This document shows, piece by piece, positions 1-8,830 of a DNA stretch of 64,000 bases; within the stretch, counting starts at the first letter, position 1; each line of letters begins with the position of its first letter. A model generated the notes under the pieces. That model made no database searches. It worked only from the letters and a program-made list of their open reading frames with translations, and was not told where the DNA came from. This stretch comes from an uncultured Aquimarina sp. (lineage in GTDB: Bacteria; Bacteroidota; Bacteroidia; Flavobacteriales; Flavobacteriaceae): NCBI GenBank assembly GCA_947498595.1, contig CANMKX010000001.1, positions 1 through 64,000 of the forward strand, read 5' to 3'. Both the position numbers and the translations under genes were made by a program.

Positions 1-54
1 CCTGCTATCAAATTTGAAACTACCAAATCAGACCAATTAACACTATTCTTATAA

Positions 55-1128
55 ACCCTTAGATCGAATTCAGGTTTTCTGGAAGGAGATATTGCATTTA
101 ATGATGAGGTATTTACTTCTCAAACTGGATTAGGCCCTTTATTTGTAGCTAATAGCTGTGTAAGTTGCCATGCAGGAGATGGTAAAGGTACACCGTTTAC
201 AACACTTACTAGATTTGGGCAAATCGATGAAACAGGAAATCAATATTTACACCTAGGAGGACCACAATTACAAAATAGAGCATTGCCAGGATATATACCC
301 GAAGAAATACCTATAGGAGCCACATTTTCAAAATTCACACCACCAGCTGTTACTGGTTTAGGGTTTTTGCAATACATTACTGATGCTGATATATTAGCTA
401 TGGCTGATCCTAATGATGTAAATGGTGATGGTATTTCTGGGGTACCTAATTGGAAAACTTTAAAAGAATATGTGATTCCTTTTGAAAATGCAATAACTCA
501 AGATAATAAGTATATACACAGATTCGGTAAAAAAGCAGCAGCGTATGATCTTTTACAACAAACAGTTGAGGCCTACAATCAAGATATGGGAATTACCTCA
601 TCTTTTGAACCTGTAGACACATTTTCAGGATTAACGATAGATCCTGAAGTAACGGATAAGACTATACGTAGTGTTGTAGCATATTTGCAAACATTAAAAG
701 CACCTATACAGAGAAACGTAAATGATCCTCATGTACAAAATGGTAAAAATTTATTTACGCAAATTAAATGCGCTGCATGTCATATTCCAGAATTACAAAC
801 AGGAAATGCTCCAATAGAGGCACTATCAAATAAGATTTTTAATCCTTATACAGATTTATTATTACACGATATGGGGACTGGATTAGATGATGGCTATACA
901 GAAGGAAGCGCTACAACATCAGAATGGAGGACGCCTCCATTATGGGGTTTAGGATTGTCTAGAACTACTCAAGGAGGGAACTATTTTTTGATGCATGATG
1001 GTAGAGCAAATAGTATTGAAGAAGCTATTCTTTTACATGGAGGAGAAGCTATTAACAGTAGAAATGGCTACCAAGAATTGTCACAAGAAGAAAAAGAGGA
1101 TATACTTAAATTCTTAGAATCATTATAA
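55..1128 (+). CDS. Di-heme c-type oxidoreductase (DUF1111/DHOR family), 5' end broken or partial
   Basis: Two CxxCH heme c motifs are present: CVSCH near base 160, upstream of the tracked ORF start, and CAACH near 770. With the flanking GLGPLF and the C-terminal LHDGRA segment they match the putative di-haem oxidoreductase/peroxidase family, which acts in the periplasm. The TTG at 283 cannot be the real start because the first heme site lies before it. The frame is open from base 55, but an in-frame TAA sits at 52-54 and no ATG or signal peptide is visible in between. The start is therefore lost to truncation, a frameshift, or low-quality sequence at the window edge. The Rieske gene follows after 3 bp, so the two are co-transcribed and probably share an electron-transfer role. 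Family call is firm; substrate unknown. Confidence 0.8.
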   Translation, partial: TLRSNSGFLEGDIAFNDEVFTSQTGLGPLFVANSCVSCHAGDGKGTPFTTLTRFGQIDETGNQYLHLGGPQLQNRALPGYIPEEIPIGATFSKFTPPAVTGLGFLQYITDADILAMADPNDVNGDGISGVPNWKTLKEYVIPFENAITQDNKYIHRFGKKAAAYDLLQQTVEAYNQDMGITSSFEPVDTFSGLTIDPEVTDKTIRSVVAYLQTLKAPIQRNVNDPHVQNGKNLFTQIKCAACHIPELQTGNAPIEALSNKIFNPYTDLLLHDMGTGLDDGYTEGSATTSEWRTPPLWGLGLSRTTQGGNYFLMHDGRANSIEEAILLHGGEAINSRNGYQELSQEEKEDILKFLESL

Positions 1129-1131
1129 TCA

Positions 1132-1566
1132 ATGGATAGAAAAGATTTTATTAAGAAATGTAGCTATACTTGCTTAGGTGCTAGTTCTATGGGAGTATTA
1201 TTACAAAGTTGTGTGAGCACAAAAATGATTACTTCAGAAATTATAGGAGAAAATATTATAGTTCCTTTTTCCGAATTTAATAAAGAAAATAAAAATTTAA
1301 AATATATAATTATTCAAAATCCTAATTTAAAATTTCCAATTTATGTATTTCGTTTTTCAGAAAGAAAATTTTCTGCCTTGTATTTGAGATGTACACATCA
1401 AGGAAATGAGTTAAATGCATATGGAGAAAAACTTGTATGCTCTGCTCATGGAAGTGAATTTGATACTGAAGGAAATGTTACTAATGGTCCAGCAAATATG
1501 CCTTTGAAATCTTTTCCAATAAAAATAACTAATCAAGAAATTCTTATTTCATTAAAGAAAGCATGA
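1132..1566 (+). CDS. Rieske [2Fe-2S] domain lipoprotein
   Basis: A 144-residue protein with a membrane-targeting N-terminus ending in a lipobox-like LLQSC (about residues 23-27), preceded by basic residues (RKDFIKK). The Rieske cluster ligands are visible as CTHQG (about 88-92) and CSAHGS (about 107-112), the Cys-X-His / Cys-X2-His arrangement. It is a small single-domain ferredoxin-like Rieske protein, not the long cytochrome b6f/bc1 subunit. It lies between a di-heme oxidoreductase and a porin and overlaps the porin start by 4 bases (ATGA), which indicates translational coupling. Likely role (inference): passing electrons to or from the di-heme enzyme at the periplasmic face. Confidence 0.88.
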   Translation: MDRKDFIKKCSYTCLGASSMGVLLQSCVSTKMITSEIIGENIIVPFSEFNKENKNLKYIIIQNPNLKFPIYVFRFSERKFSALYLRCTHQGNELNAYGEKLVCSAHGSEFDTEGNVTNGPANMPLKSFPIKITNQEILISLKKA

Positions 1567-2792
1567 GGAAAATAACAATTATACTATGCATTTTATTGTT
1601 AAATAGTAGTACCATTAAAGCTCAAATAGATACAAACCTTTTACGTAGAATATCAATAGATACAACTAAAAATAATTTAAATATGGATGCATCATACAAT
1701 CGTCCATTTTTAAACGTAGGAAAATTGCCAGTATCATTGGGAGGATATGCAGAAGTAAATTGGCAACATTTAGGGACCGATGGAGTTTCTGAAGGGCATC
1801 AATTTCAGATGCGAAGATTAACATTATTTGTATCATCGACTATTAGCAAGAAAATAAAGTTTTTAAGCGAAATAGAGTTCGAAGAGGGAGGTAAGGAAGT
1901 AGCAATAGAATTTGCCTCGATCGATGTAGCATTTCATCCTTTATTAAATGTAAGGGGAGGAATTATAGTAAACCCAATAGGAGCATTTAATCAAAACCAT
2001 GATGGTCCAAAATGGGAATTTACAGATAGACCAATTTCAGCAACACAAATGCTTCCAGCAACATGGAGTAATGCAGGTTTTGGAGTGTTTGGTAAAACAT
2101 ATAAAAATGATTGGATGTTTGGATATGAGATATATTTATCAGGAGGGTTTGATGATTCGATAATTGATAATGATCAAAATCGAACCTCACTAGCTGCGAC
2201 AAAAGAAAATGAAAACCGATTTGAAGAATCTGCTAGTGGTAAGCCTTTAACAACTCTAAAATTGGCAGTAAGACACAATACTTTTGGTGAAATAGGAATT
2301 TCATATATGGGAGGAGTATATAATACTTTTGAAGATGATGGAATTGCTCTTGATAAAAAGAGAAGCGTACATGTATTTGCAATAGATTATAATACAACTT
2401 TGCCTAAATTGAATACTTATATTGTTGGAGAATGGGCTTGGGTGAATGTAGATGTTCCTGATACATATACACAACAATATGGTGAGAAACAATACGGAGG
2501 TTTCTTGGATATTGTACAACCTGTCTTAAAGAAGAAAATGTTTGGTTGGGATAATGCTGTTTTCAATGTTGCATGTCGTTTTGAATATGTAGATTGGAAT
2601 GTGGGAAAATTTAATGAAACAGGAGATAGTATTGGAGATGAGTTGTGGAGTATAATGCCAGCAATAAGTTTTAGACCAATAGAAGGAACTGTTTTTAGAT
2701 TAAATTATAGGCATCAGTTACAAAAAGATATCTTAGGAAATGATCCAGCTAAAACAGGTGGGTTTAGTTTTGGAATAGCGACTTATTTCTAA
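1563..2792 (+). CDS. Porin-like outer membrane beta-barrel protein (phosphate-selective porin O/P type)
   Basis: This 409-residue protein starts with a signal peptide (MRKITIILCILLL...STIKAQ). The rest alternates short aromatic/hydrophobic strands with polar turns and ends in ...GIATYF, a terminal aromatic residue typical of outer membrane barrels. The GGYAEVNW and FQMRRLTLF segments resemble the OprO/OprP-like barrel family common in Bacteroidota. It is the last gene of the three-gene unit with the di-heme and Rieske proteins and is followed by a strong terminator. The substrate cannot be read from sequence; a role in uptake linked to the redox pair is inference from context. Confidence 0.78.
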   Translation: MRKITIILCILLLNSSTIKAQIDTNLLRRISIDTTKNNLNMDASYNRPFLNVGKLPVSLGGYAEVNWQHLGTDGVSEGHQFQMRRLTLFVSSTISKKIKFLSEIEFEEGGKEVAIEFASIDVAFHPLLNVRGGIIVNPIGAFNQNHDGPKWEFTDRPISATQMLPATWSNAGFGVFGKTYKNDWMFGYEIYLSGGFDDSIIDNDQNRTSLAATKENENRFEESASGKPLTTLKLAVRHNTFGEIGISYMGGVYNTFEDDGIALDKKRSVHVFAIDYNTTLPKLNTYIVGEWAWVNVDVPDTYTQQYGEKQYGGFLDIVQPVLKKKMFGWDNAVFNVACRFEYVDWNVGKFNETGDSIGDELWSIMPAISFRPIEGTVFRLNYRHQLQKDILGNDPAKTGGFSFGIATYF

Positions 2793-2803
2793 ATATATAG
2801 ATT

Positions 2804-2845
2804 ATTAAAAGAGCGACTAATTCAAAAATTAGTCGCTCTTTTAAT
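2804..2845. terminator. Bidirectional intrinsic terminator
   Basis: Perfect 19-bp inverted repeat (arms beginning attaaaagagcgactaatt) with a 4-base loop. The arm ends carry T-runs on both strands. It lies between the convergent porin gene and S41 peptidase gene and can serve both. Confidence 0.9.
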
Positions 2846-2863
2846 AAAATGAAAAAAGAAAGA

Positions 2864-4324
2864 TTAGAAATCTAAATAATTGATGATAGAAATATCTATA
2901 TTTTCCTTATACATTTCTTGATATAAAAGATTCTTCATTTTACTATCTCCTATATTTTCTTTTTGTATTTGATAAAGCGAAGATTTTTTACCAGTAGTGA
3001 TCTGCTCTATTGCAGCAGCTAAGAGAGGCTCGTTTATATTTCCAAGAACGCCTAGATTTTCATAATTTTCAGTGATAGCTACATCAGGAACTAATCCATC
3101 AATAAATCCAGTTACACCGTCTGCATTAGCACTAGTTAAGACTAATGGTTGTAAAGCATAAAAATGTCTTGGATTTGCTCCTTGACGACCAAAATCACTA
3201 GAGTCGTATAATGTAATAGAAGCTTGAAACTTACCAGTTGTAGTGTCACCAATTGTTACTACATCAATATATGGAGTTAATCCGTTAATAACAAGTTCAC
3301 TTGCAGAAGCACTACTACCACTTGTTAATATATAAACTTTGCTTAGATTTAAACTATTAATAGCAGTACCAGTACGAATAGTATTGTTAAAAAAATTAGT
3401 TAACCTTTCTGGATTGTTAGCCTCTAATTGAGCTTGTATATCAGGATTCCATTGTTCTGTAGAAAAGATTTGCCCATTAAATTGCCCTGTAATCATACTT
3501 GATAGATCTATAGCAGTTTCAACAGAACCTCCTCCATTATATCTCAAATCTAAAACTAACTCAGTTACTCCTTCAGATTTTAATTGAGCAAAAGCATTGT
3601 TGAGTTGTTCATCAAAATTAGCAACAAAAGAATTGTACATGATGTATCCAATTTTTTGGCCATTTACATCCAGTGTTTGTGCAATATGAATTGGATTCTC
3701 TGTTAATTCAACTTTATTTAGAGTAAATGTTTGATCTATGGCTGTAAGTGTATTACCATTTAAGTTAGCTAAACCAATGGTATATGAATCAGGAGCAAGT
3801 AATTCTCTAAAATTACTATCACTTAAATCAGTACCATCGATACGGTTGAAAATCATACCTCGTTCTAATCCGGCATCAGCTGCGGGAGAGTTAGGTATAA
3901 TGTATCGTATATATCCATAAATTCTACTAGAACCTGTTTCTAATCTAATAAGTCCAAATTCCATTCCGTTATTTAAAGTAGTTCCAGCAAAAGAGTTTTC
4001 AAGCTCTCTATAATCAAGTGTTCTAAAACTAAAACGATCAGCATCTGTAACTAAGCCATTGAAAAATAAATCATCCGCATTTTCGAAAGTTCTCAAATAT
4101 TCGTTACGATCCTCTTGTGTAGCAAAGCGATCATTGGCAAGATCAGGATTGCTAGGTTTATATAAATAGAAAACGTTCATAGCTCTCCATACAAAATCTT
4201 CAATTTCTAAATCATTACGATCGTTAAAATCTATTAAATTAATGACATCATCATTATCCTTAAAACAACTGGTTACTATCGATAGCAACAAACAGCATAT
4301 GGCAATTTTTTTGAGGGATTTCAT
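2864..4324 (-). CDS. S41 family C-terminal processing peptidase, lipoprotein
   Basis: The 486-residue protein begins with a lipoprotein signal (MKSLKKIAICCLLLSIVTSC). A PDZ-like segment (IIPNSPAADAGLERGMIFNRIDG, about residues 140-165) precedes the tail-specific protease domain. The catalytic serine lies in TSGSSASASE (about 334-343) and the partner lysine in TTGKFQ (about 363-368), preceded by LDLRYNGGGS, the usual S41 signature. It is probably anchored in the outer or inner membrane and processes periplasmic or surface proteins at their C-termini. It is transcribed alone and divergently from the sigma factor gene. Substrate unknown. Confidence 0.9.
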   Translation of the reverse strand: MKSLKKIAICCLLLSIVTSCFKDNDDVINLIDFNDRNDLEIEDFVWRAMNVFYLYKPSNPDLANDRFATQEDRNEYLRTFENADDLFFNGLVTDADRFSFRTLDYRELENSFAGTTLNNGMEFGLIRLETGSSRIYGYIRYIIPNSPAADAGLERGMIFNRIDGTDLSDSNFRELLAPDSYTIGLANLNGNTLTAIDQTFTLNKVELTENPIHIAQTLDVNGQKIGYIMYNSFVANFDEQLNNAFAQLKSEGVTELVLDLRYNGGGSVETAIDLSSMITGQFNGQIFSTEQWNPDIQAQLEANNPERLTNFFNNTIRTGTAINSLNLSKVYILTSGSSASASELVINGLTPYIDVVTIGDTTTGKFQASITLYDSSDFGRQGANPRHFYALQPLVLTSANADGVTGFIDGLVPDVAITENYENLGVLGNINEPLLAAAIEQITTGKKSSLYQIQKENIGDSKMKNLLYQEMYKENIDISIINYLDF

Positions 4325-4533
4325 TCTTTTTTGAGTTTTTAGATTATGATACCTTTTATTGAGGTATAATAACCATAATTTATATTTCCAACTAAGTGGA
4401 TTTCCACAATATATTACTAGGTATAAAACACTAAAAATACAGACTTTATTATAATTTTAAAAAAAGATTGTAACAAAAGATAAAGTACTTCGTCTCCCTA
4501 GTATAAAGCAAAAGCTTTTAAACAACCAATCAA

Positions 4534-5043
4534 ATGAAAGAAAAAACGTTTATAACATTAACTAATGGATTTAAAGATAAACTCTTTAGATTGGCTAAAC
4601 GTTTACTTGTAAGTAATGAAGAAGCAGAAGATGCGACACAAGAAATATTACTGAAATTATGGAGAAATAAAACCAAAATGGAGGCATATAGAAATGTGGA
4701 AGCTTTTGCTATGACAATGACTAAAAACTATTGTTTTGATAAGCTAAAATCAAAAGAATCAGGGAATTTAAAAATAGTTCATAGTAATTATCAAGATGAA
4801 AGAGCATCTTTACAACGTGAAGTAGAAGCCAAAGATAGTTTAGGCTGGGTAGGTAAAATAATGGACACTTTACCAGAACAGCAACGAATGATAGTACAGC
4901 TAAGAGATATTGAGCAATATGATAATGCCGAAATTGCAAAAATGCTTGATATGAAAGAAACAGCTGTACGAGTAGCCTTATCAAGAGGAAGAAAAATAAT
5001 TAGAGAACAATTAACAAAAAAGCATAATTATGGAATTGTCTAA
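4534..5043 (+). CDS. ECF-type RNA polymerase sigma factor
   Basis: A 169-residue sigma-70 family protein. Region 2 is seen in EEAEDATQEILLKLWRN (about residues 30-46), and region 4 with a helix-turn-helix in EQYDNAEIAKMLDMKETAVRVALSRGRKIIREQL (about 128-161). Its length and the lack of regions 1 and 3 fit the extracytoplasmic-function group. The stop overlaps the next gene by 14 bases, so the two are translationally coupled. The operon continues into two DUF4252 genes, a recurring Flavobacteriia arrangement in which the downstream membrane protein probably acts as the anti-sigma partner. Confidence 0.92.
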   Translation: MKEKTFITLTNGFKDKLFRLAKRLLVSNEEAEDATQEILLKLWRNKTKMEAYRNVEAFAMTMTKNYCFDKLKSKESGNLKIVHSNYQDERASLQREVEAKDSLGWVGKIMDTLPEQQRMIVQLRDIEQYDNAEIAKMLDMKETAVRVALSRGRKIIREQLTKKHNYGIV

Positions 5044-5458
5044 TATCGAAAAATTACTTGAGAAGTATTTTGAAGGAGAAACGACCCTTTCTGAAGAACA
5101 AACGTTAAAGGTATATTTTACCAGAGAACATGTGGCGCCTCATCTAGAAGAATACAAATCAATGTTTCAATATTTTTCTGTAGAAAGCAATCAAAAGACT
5201 ACTGTAGATTTTACTCCTATAAAAACCCAAAAACCTAGTTATAAGTGGGTAGGTATAGCAGCATCGATTATATTAGTTATTGGATTGTTCTATAATATGT
5301 CTCCTTCAAAAGAAGCAAATGAGCGTAGAGAAGCTGAATTAGCTTTAAAAGAAGCTAAGAAAGCACTCAATATGGTTTCAAAATATATGAATGAAGGAAC
5401 ACAAGATTTAGTATATCTAGAAGAATTCGGAAATACTACCAAAAAATTATTAAAATAA
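5030..5458 (+). CDS. Membrane protein downstream of ECF sigma factor, putative anti-sigma partner
   Basis: The protein has 142 residues. The N-terminal half is soluble and acidic (IEKLLEKYFEGETTLSEEQTL) and would be cytoplasmic. One transmembrane helix follows (WVGIAASIILVIGLFYNM, about residues 73-90), then a charged helical tail rich in Glu, Ala and Lys. The single-helix topology and the 14-base overlap with the sigma factor gene suggest it binds and restrains that sigma factor. No recognised zinc-binding anti-sigma motif (HxxxCxxC) is present, so the role is inferred from position only. Confidence 0.7.
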   Translation: MELSNIEKLLEKYFEGETTLSEEQTLKVYFTREHVAPHLEEYKSMFQYFSVESNQKTTVDFTPIKTQKPSYKWVGIAASIILVIGLFYNMSPSKEANERREAELALKEAKKALNMVSKYMNEGTQDLVYLEEFGNTTKKLLK

Positions 5459-5476
5459 TAAAATCAAAATTTAAAG

Positions 5477-6004
5477 ATGAAGAAAATAGCAATAATATTC
5501 GCCCTAATTACCTTACCATTAATAACCAATGCACAAAGCGCTTTTGATAAATATGAAAATATGGATGGAGTTTCATCTATTGTTATCACGAGTAAAATGT
5601 TTAAATTATTAAGTCAAATTGATTTTAATAGCAATGATGCAGAAACTCAAGAGTATCTAAATTTAGTGAAAAACATAAAAAATATAAAAGTGTTAACAGC
5701 TGATAATGATGCCGTAGGAAGTAAAATGAAAGCTGATGTTACAAAATATTTGAAAAATACAAATATGGATGAGCTGATGAGAGTAAAGAGTGATGGTAAA
5801 AATATTCGATTTTATACAAAACCAGGTAAAAATGATGATCATGTAAGTGAATTATTTATGTTTTTAAATGGTATTAATGATGGAAATAATAATACTGTTA
5901 TTTTAACAATTACAGGAGATATAGATTTGAAGCAAGTATCAAAATTAGCGAATGATCTTAATGTACCTGGAAGTGAAGAATTAAAGAATGTAAAAACAAA
6001 TTAG
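5477..6004 (+). CDS. DUF4252 domain-containing secreted protein
   Basis: This 175-residue protein has a signal peptide ending in TNAQ (about residue 19). The mature part begins with AFDKYENMDGVSSIVITSKMFKLL, the characteristic start of DUF4252 proteins in Bacteroidota, and ends in a Lys-rich tail. It is the third gene of the sigma-factor operon, 18 bp after the preceding stop, and is followed by a second, diverged family member. The family has no established biochemical function; coupling to an ECF sigma factor suggests an envelope-response role. Confidence 0.8.
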   Translation: MKKIAIIFALITLPLITNAQSAFDKYENMDGVSSIVITSKMFKLLSQIDFNSNDAETQEYLNLVKNIKNIKVLTADNDAVGSKMKADVTKYLKNTNMDELMRVKSDGKNIRFYTKPGKNDDHVSELFMFLNGINDGNNNTVILTITGDIDLKQVSKLANDLNVPGSEELKNVKTN

Positions 6005-6032
6005 AATAATCAACCAATCAAAAAAATATAAA

Positions 6033-6572
6033 ATGAAAAATGTAATAAAAATATTAAGTATTGCTTGTCTATTAGTGATGATGAGTTGTAATAGTGATCC
6101 ATCATTGCAAGAATATTTTGTGAAGCAGCAAGAGAATTCAGCCTTTATAGCTATTGATATTCCACTAAGTTTGCTAGATACACAAAAAGACAAACTTGAT
6201 AAAGAGAGTCAAGAGACATTGAATTCGATAAAGAAAATTAATTTTATAGGATTACCAATATCTGAGGAAAATAAAGCTGACTTTGAAAAGGAACGAATTG
6301 AAATTAATAAAATATTAAAAAGCGATAAATATCAAACTTTGATGAAATTTAATACTAAAATGGGAAATGTAGTATTAAAATACTCAGGGGATGATGATGC
6401 TATTGAAGAGTTAATCGCTTTTGGATCGTCTCCAGATAAGGGACTCGCTTTAGTAAGAATGCTAGGAAAGGATATAAAACCAGGAAAGATGATTAAATTA
6501 GTAGAGTCAATGGATAAACAAAACCTAGACTTCTCTCAATTAGGAAAAATAGCAGGAATGTTTGCTAAGTAA
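6033..6572 (+). CDS. DUF4252-like lipoprotein
   Basis: A 179-residue product with a lipoprotein signal (KILSIACLLVMMSC; lipidated Cys about residue 19). The body contains VVLKYSGDDDAIEELIAFGSSPDKGLALVRMLGKDI, matching the C-terminal half of DUF4252 proteins, and it parallels the preceding gene in length and organisation. The pair probably arose by duplication, one copy kept soluble in the periplasm and one lipid-anchored. It is the last gene of the operon; a strong terminator follows 20 bp downstream. Confidence 0.75.
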   Translation: MKNVIKILSIACLLVMMSCNSDPSLQEYFVKQQENSAFIAIDIPLSLLDTQKDKLDKESQETLNSIKKINFIGLPISEENKADFEKERIEINKILKSDKYQTLMKFNTKMGNVVLKYSGDDDAIEELIAFGSSPDKGLALVRMLGKDIKPGKMIKLVESMDKQNLDFSQLGKIAGMFAK

Positions 6573-6591
6573 TAATAGCTTGCTTTAAAAT

Positions 6592-6630
6592 AAAAAAGCC
6601 TATCAAATAATATTTTGATAGGCTTTTTTT
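6592..6630. terminator. Intrinsic terminator, usable in both directions
   Basis: Inverted repeat aaaaaagcctatcaaa / tttgataggctttttt with a 6-base loop and T-tracts on both strands. It ends the DUF4252 operon on the plus strand and the small membrane ORF or purB transcript on the minus strand. Confidence 0.9.
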
Positions 6631-6796
6631 ATGGTTTTTTTTTAATGTTGATATAAAACAAATTAATAACAAATATTAAAAAGAGTATAATAAAGATAAT
6701 TTTAACAACAACATAATTGAGTACATCAATAATACCGCAGAAAACAAAACCGAGGCATATAATTCCACTGAGTATAATACTGTTTTTGTTGCTCAT
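6629..6796 (-). CDS. Small hydrophobic membrane protein, 55 residues
   Basis: This reading frame is too short for the supplied track. It starts at an ATG (complement of cat at 6794-6796) and ends with TAA at 6629. It reads MSNKNSIILSG... and contains two predicted membrane helices separated by a short polar turn around GIIDVLNY, with a basic C-terminus (NIKKKP). It lies 62 bp downstream of purB in the same direction and its stop abuts the terminator stem, so it would end the purB transcript. Family not recognised. Coding is supported by the clean start, topology and basic tail, not by homology. Confidence 0.5.
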   Translation of the reverse strand: MSNKNSIILSGIICLGFVFCGIIDVLNYVVVKIIFIILFLIFVINLFYINIKKKP

Positions 6797-6858
6797 AAAG
6801 TATTAATTTACAACATTTTACTCACAAAAACGAGTTAAGTATTGAAAATTAACACTAT

Positions 6859-8202
6859 TTAGATTCCTGTATAACTAGCTGGAGTTATTTGTTTTAGCTC
6901 ATCTTTGATTGTATCAGATATTTCTAATGTATTTATAAAATCAGCAATAGAGTTTTGATTAATTTTATCATTAGTTCTGGTCAATCCCTTTAAAGCTTCG
7001 TACGGATTAGGATATCCTTCTCTACGTAAAATTGTTTGAATAGCTTCTGCCGCAACTGCCCAATTGTTTTCTAAATCTTCAGCAAATTTGGATTCATTTA
7101 ATAATAATTTATTCAATCCTTTTAATGTAGCTTGAAAAGCAATAATTGTATGACCAAATGGAACACCTACGTTACGTAAAACAGTACTATCGGTTAAATC
7201 TCTTTGCAATCTACTTACTGGTAATTTTGCTGCTAAATGTTCAAAAATAGCATTCGCAAGACCGATATTTCCTTCACTATTTTCAAAATCAATTGGATTT
7301 ACTTTATGTGGCATAGCGGATGAGCCTACTTCGCCTTTTTTAATTTTTTGCTTAAAATAATCCATAGAGATGTAAGTCCATAAATCTCTATCTAAATCTA
7401 ATATAATTGTATTGATACGTTTTAAAGCATCAAACATGGCAGCCAAATGATCATAATGTTCTATTTGAGTTGTAGGAAAAGAGTGATGTAAACCTAAAGT
7501 ATTTTGAACAAAATTAGTCCCAAAACCTTTCCAATCATTAGTAGGATATGCTATTTTGTGAGCATTAAAATTACCTGTGGCTCCTCCAAATTTAGCAGCA
7601 TTAGGGATGTTTTTCAATAATTCAAATTGAGCTTCAAGTCTTGTAACAAAAACTTGAAATTCTTTCCCTAATCTAGTAGGAGATGCTGGTTGTCCATGAG
7701 TACGAGCAAGCATAGGAATTTCTTCCCATTCGATAACTAACTCCTTTAATCTTTCAACTAATTCTGTATATGTTGGAATGTATACATTATTAATAGCATC
7801 TTTAATACTTAATGGGATAGCTGTATTGTTGATATCTTGAGAAGTTAATCCAAAATGAATAAACTCTTTATACGATTCTAATCCTAAAGCATCAAATTGA
7901 TCCTTTATAAAATATTCTACAGCCTTGACATCATGATTTGTTGTCTTTTCTATTTCTTTAATAGCTAAGGCATCTTCTGTTGAAAAAGTTGTGTAAATAG
8001 CACGTAATTCCTTGAATAGAGAATTGTCAATACCTTGAAGTTGAGGTAAAGGTAATTCACATAATGAAATGAAATATTCTATTTCAACTAAAACTCGATA
8101 CTTGATTAAAGCTTCTTCACTAAAATAAGCACTTAAACTATTAGTTTTACTTGCATAGCGACCATCTATGGGTGAAATTGCTTGTAAAGGAGATAAAGAC
8201 AT
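6859..8202 (-). CDS. purB: Adenylosuccinate lyase
   Basis: A 447-residue enzyme of the fumarase/aspartase superfamily. It cleaves SAICAR and adenylosuccinate, releasing fumarate, in the late steps of IMP and AMP synthesis in the cytoplasm. The superfamily signature SSAMPHKVNPIDFEN (about residues 291-305) carries the catalytic flexible loop; TSQDINN and the conserved histidine of ARTHGQPA lie upstream. Length is normal for bacterial PurB. It follows a HEAT-like gene and a sirtuin gene on the same strand. A -7-like element (TATCTTTG on the minus strand) lies just upstream, so it probably also has its own promoter. Confidence 0.97.
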   Translation of the reverse strand: MSLSPLQAISPIDGRYASKTNSLSAYFSEEALIKYRVLVEIEYFISLCELPLPQLQGIDNSLFKELRAIYTTFSTEDALAIKEIEKTTNHDVKAVEYFIKDQFDALGLESYKEFIHFGLTSQDINNTAIPLSIKDAINNVYIPTYTELVERLKELVIEWEEIPMLARTHGQPASPTRLGKEFQVFVTRLEAQFELLKNIPNAAKFGGATGNFNAHKIAYPTNDWKGFGTNFVQNTLGLHHSFPTTQIEHYDHLAAMFDALKRINTIILDLDRDLWTYISMDYFKQKIKKGEVGSSAMPHKVNPIDFENSEGNIGLANAIFEHLAAKLPVSRLQRDLTDSTVLRNVGVPFGHTIIAFQATLKGLNKLLLNESKFAEDLENNWAVAAEAIQTILRREGYPNPYEALKGLTRTNDKINQNSIADFINTLEISDTIKDELKQITPASYTGI

Positions 8203-8224
8203 GTGTTGTAAATTTTAAAAGCGT

Positions 8225-8232
8225 CAAAGATA
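8225..8232 (-). promoter_or_regulatory. Putative -7 promoter element for purB
   Basis: On the minus strand this reads TATCTTTG, an exact match to the Bacteroidetes TAnnTTTG -7 box, 22 bases before the purB ATG. No good TTG -33 box lies at the usual distance, so confidence is limited. Confidence 0.4.
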
Positions 8233-8269
8233 TAGTTTCTTTAAAGATCTAATGTTTATAAAATGTTAT

Positions 8270-8827
8270 CTATCGCTTTATTTTTTTTAGAATGATACGA
8301 GCTCTAGCTTTATATGCTGCACTGCCAGTATTATAATTATTTTCAAGAATTACTTTGAGTTCTGGATGGATCCATTCAAATTCGGTACCTAGGAGATAAA
8401 GAGAAGTCATAGAATAGGCTTTAACAGCAACCTTTTGATTAGAAATTAACCAGTCAAAACAAGATTCGGTAATTAATGATCGATGTTTTTTTGTCAATGA
8501 AGTTTTGAAAAGAATTTTCTTTTGATGATAATGGATAGTAGTAATACATTCACATATTTTAGCTAAAGGACGAACAGCAGAATCTTTATATACTAAAGGT
8601 ATAGTTTTGATAAAAAGATCTAGATATGGTATGATAATTTCAGGATGAGACTTAATTATAAATTCTAATACCCAAGCAGCTTTACATGATATATTATCAT
8701 CAATGAGTGCTATTATTTTTAATAGATCTTTAATCTGATTAGGAGTTGAAATAATAGTGTTGGCACATTCAAGTCTTTTATCTCTCGAGTGATCAGTGAT
8801 TTCTAACTGTTTTATTAAAGTTAACAT
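8270..8827 (-). CDS. HEAT-like repeat protein of unknown function
   Basis: The 185-residue product is rich in paired amphipathic helices; segments such as CKAAWVLEFIIKSHPEIIIPYLDLFIKTI and YKARARIILKKIKR have a HEAT-repeat character. No catalytic motif is visible. It starts 3 bp after the sirtuin stop and precedes purB by 67 bp on the same strand, an arrangement compatible with one operon. A protein-binding scaffold role is the most that the fold allows. Homologs are sometimes mislabelled after the neighbouring lyase gene; this protein has no lyase features. Confidence 0.65.
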   Translation of the reverse strand: MLTLIKQLEITDHSRDKRLECANTIISTPNQIKDLLKIIALIDDNISCKAAWVLEFIIKSHPEIIIPYLDLFIKTIPLVYKDSAVRPLAKICECITTIHYHQKKILFKTSLTKKHRSLITESCFDWLISNQKVAVKAYSMTSLYLLGTEFEWIHPELKVILENNYNTGSAAYKARARIILKKIKR

Positions 8828-8830
8828 ATA

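Noticed and set aside
2020-2519. Minus-strand ORFs of 60 and 72 codons inside the porin gene
   Set aside because: They lie wholly within a well-supported signal-peptide/barrel gene on the other strand and are shadow frames.
4721-4984. Minus-strand 87-codon ORF under the sigma factor gene
   Set aside because: Shadow of a clear sigma-70 family gene.
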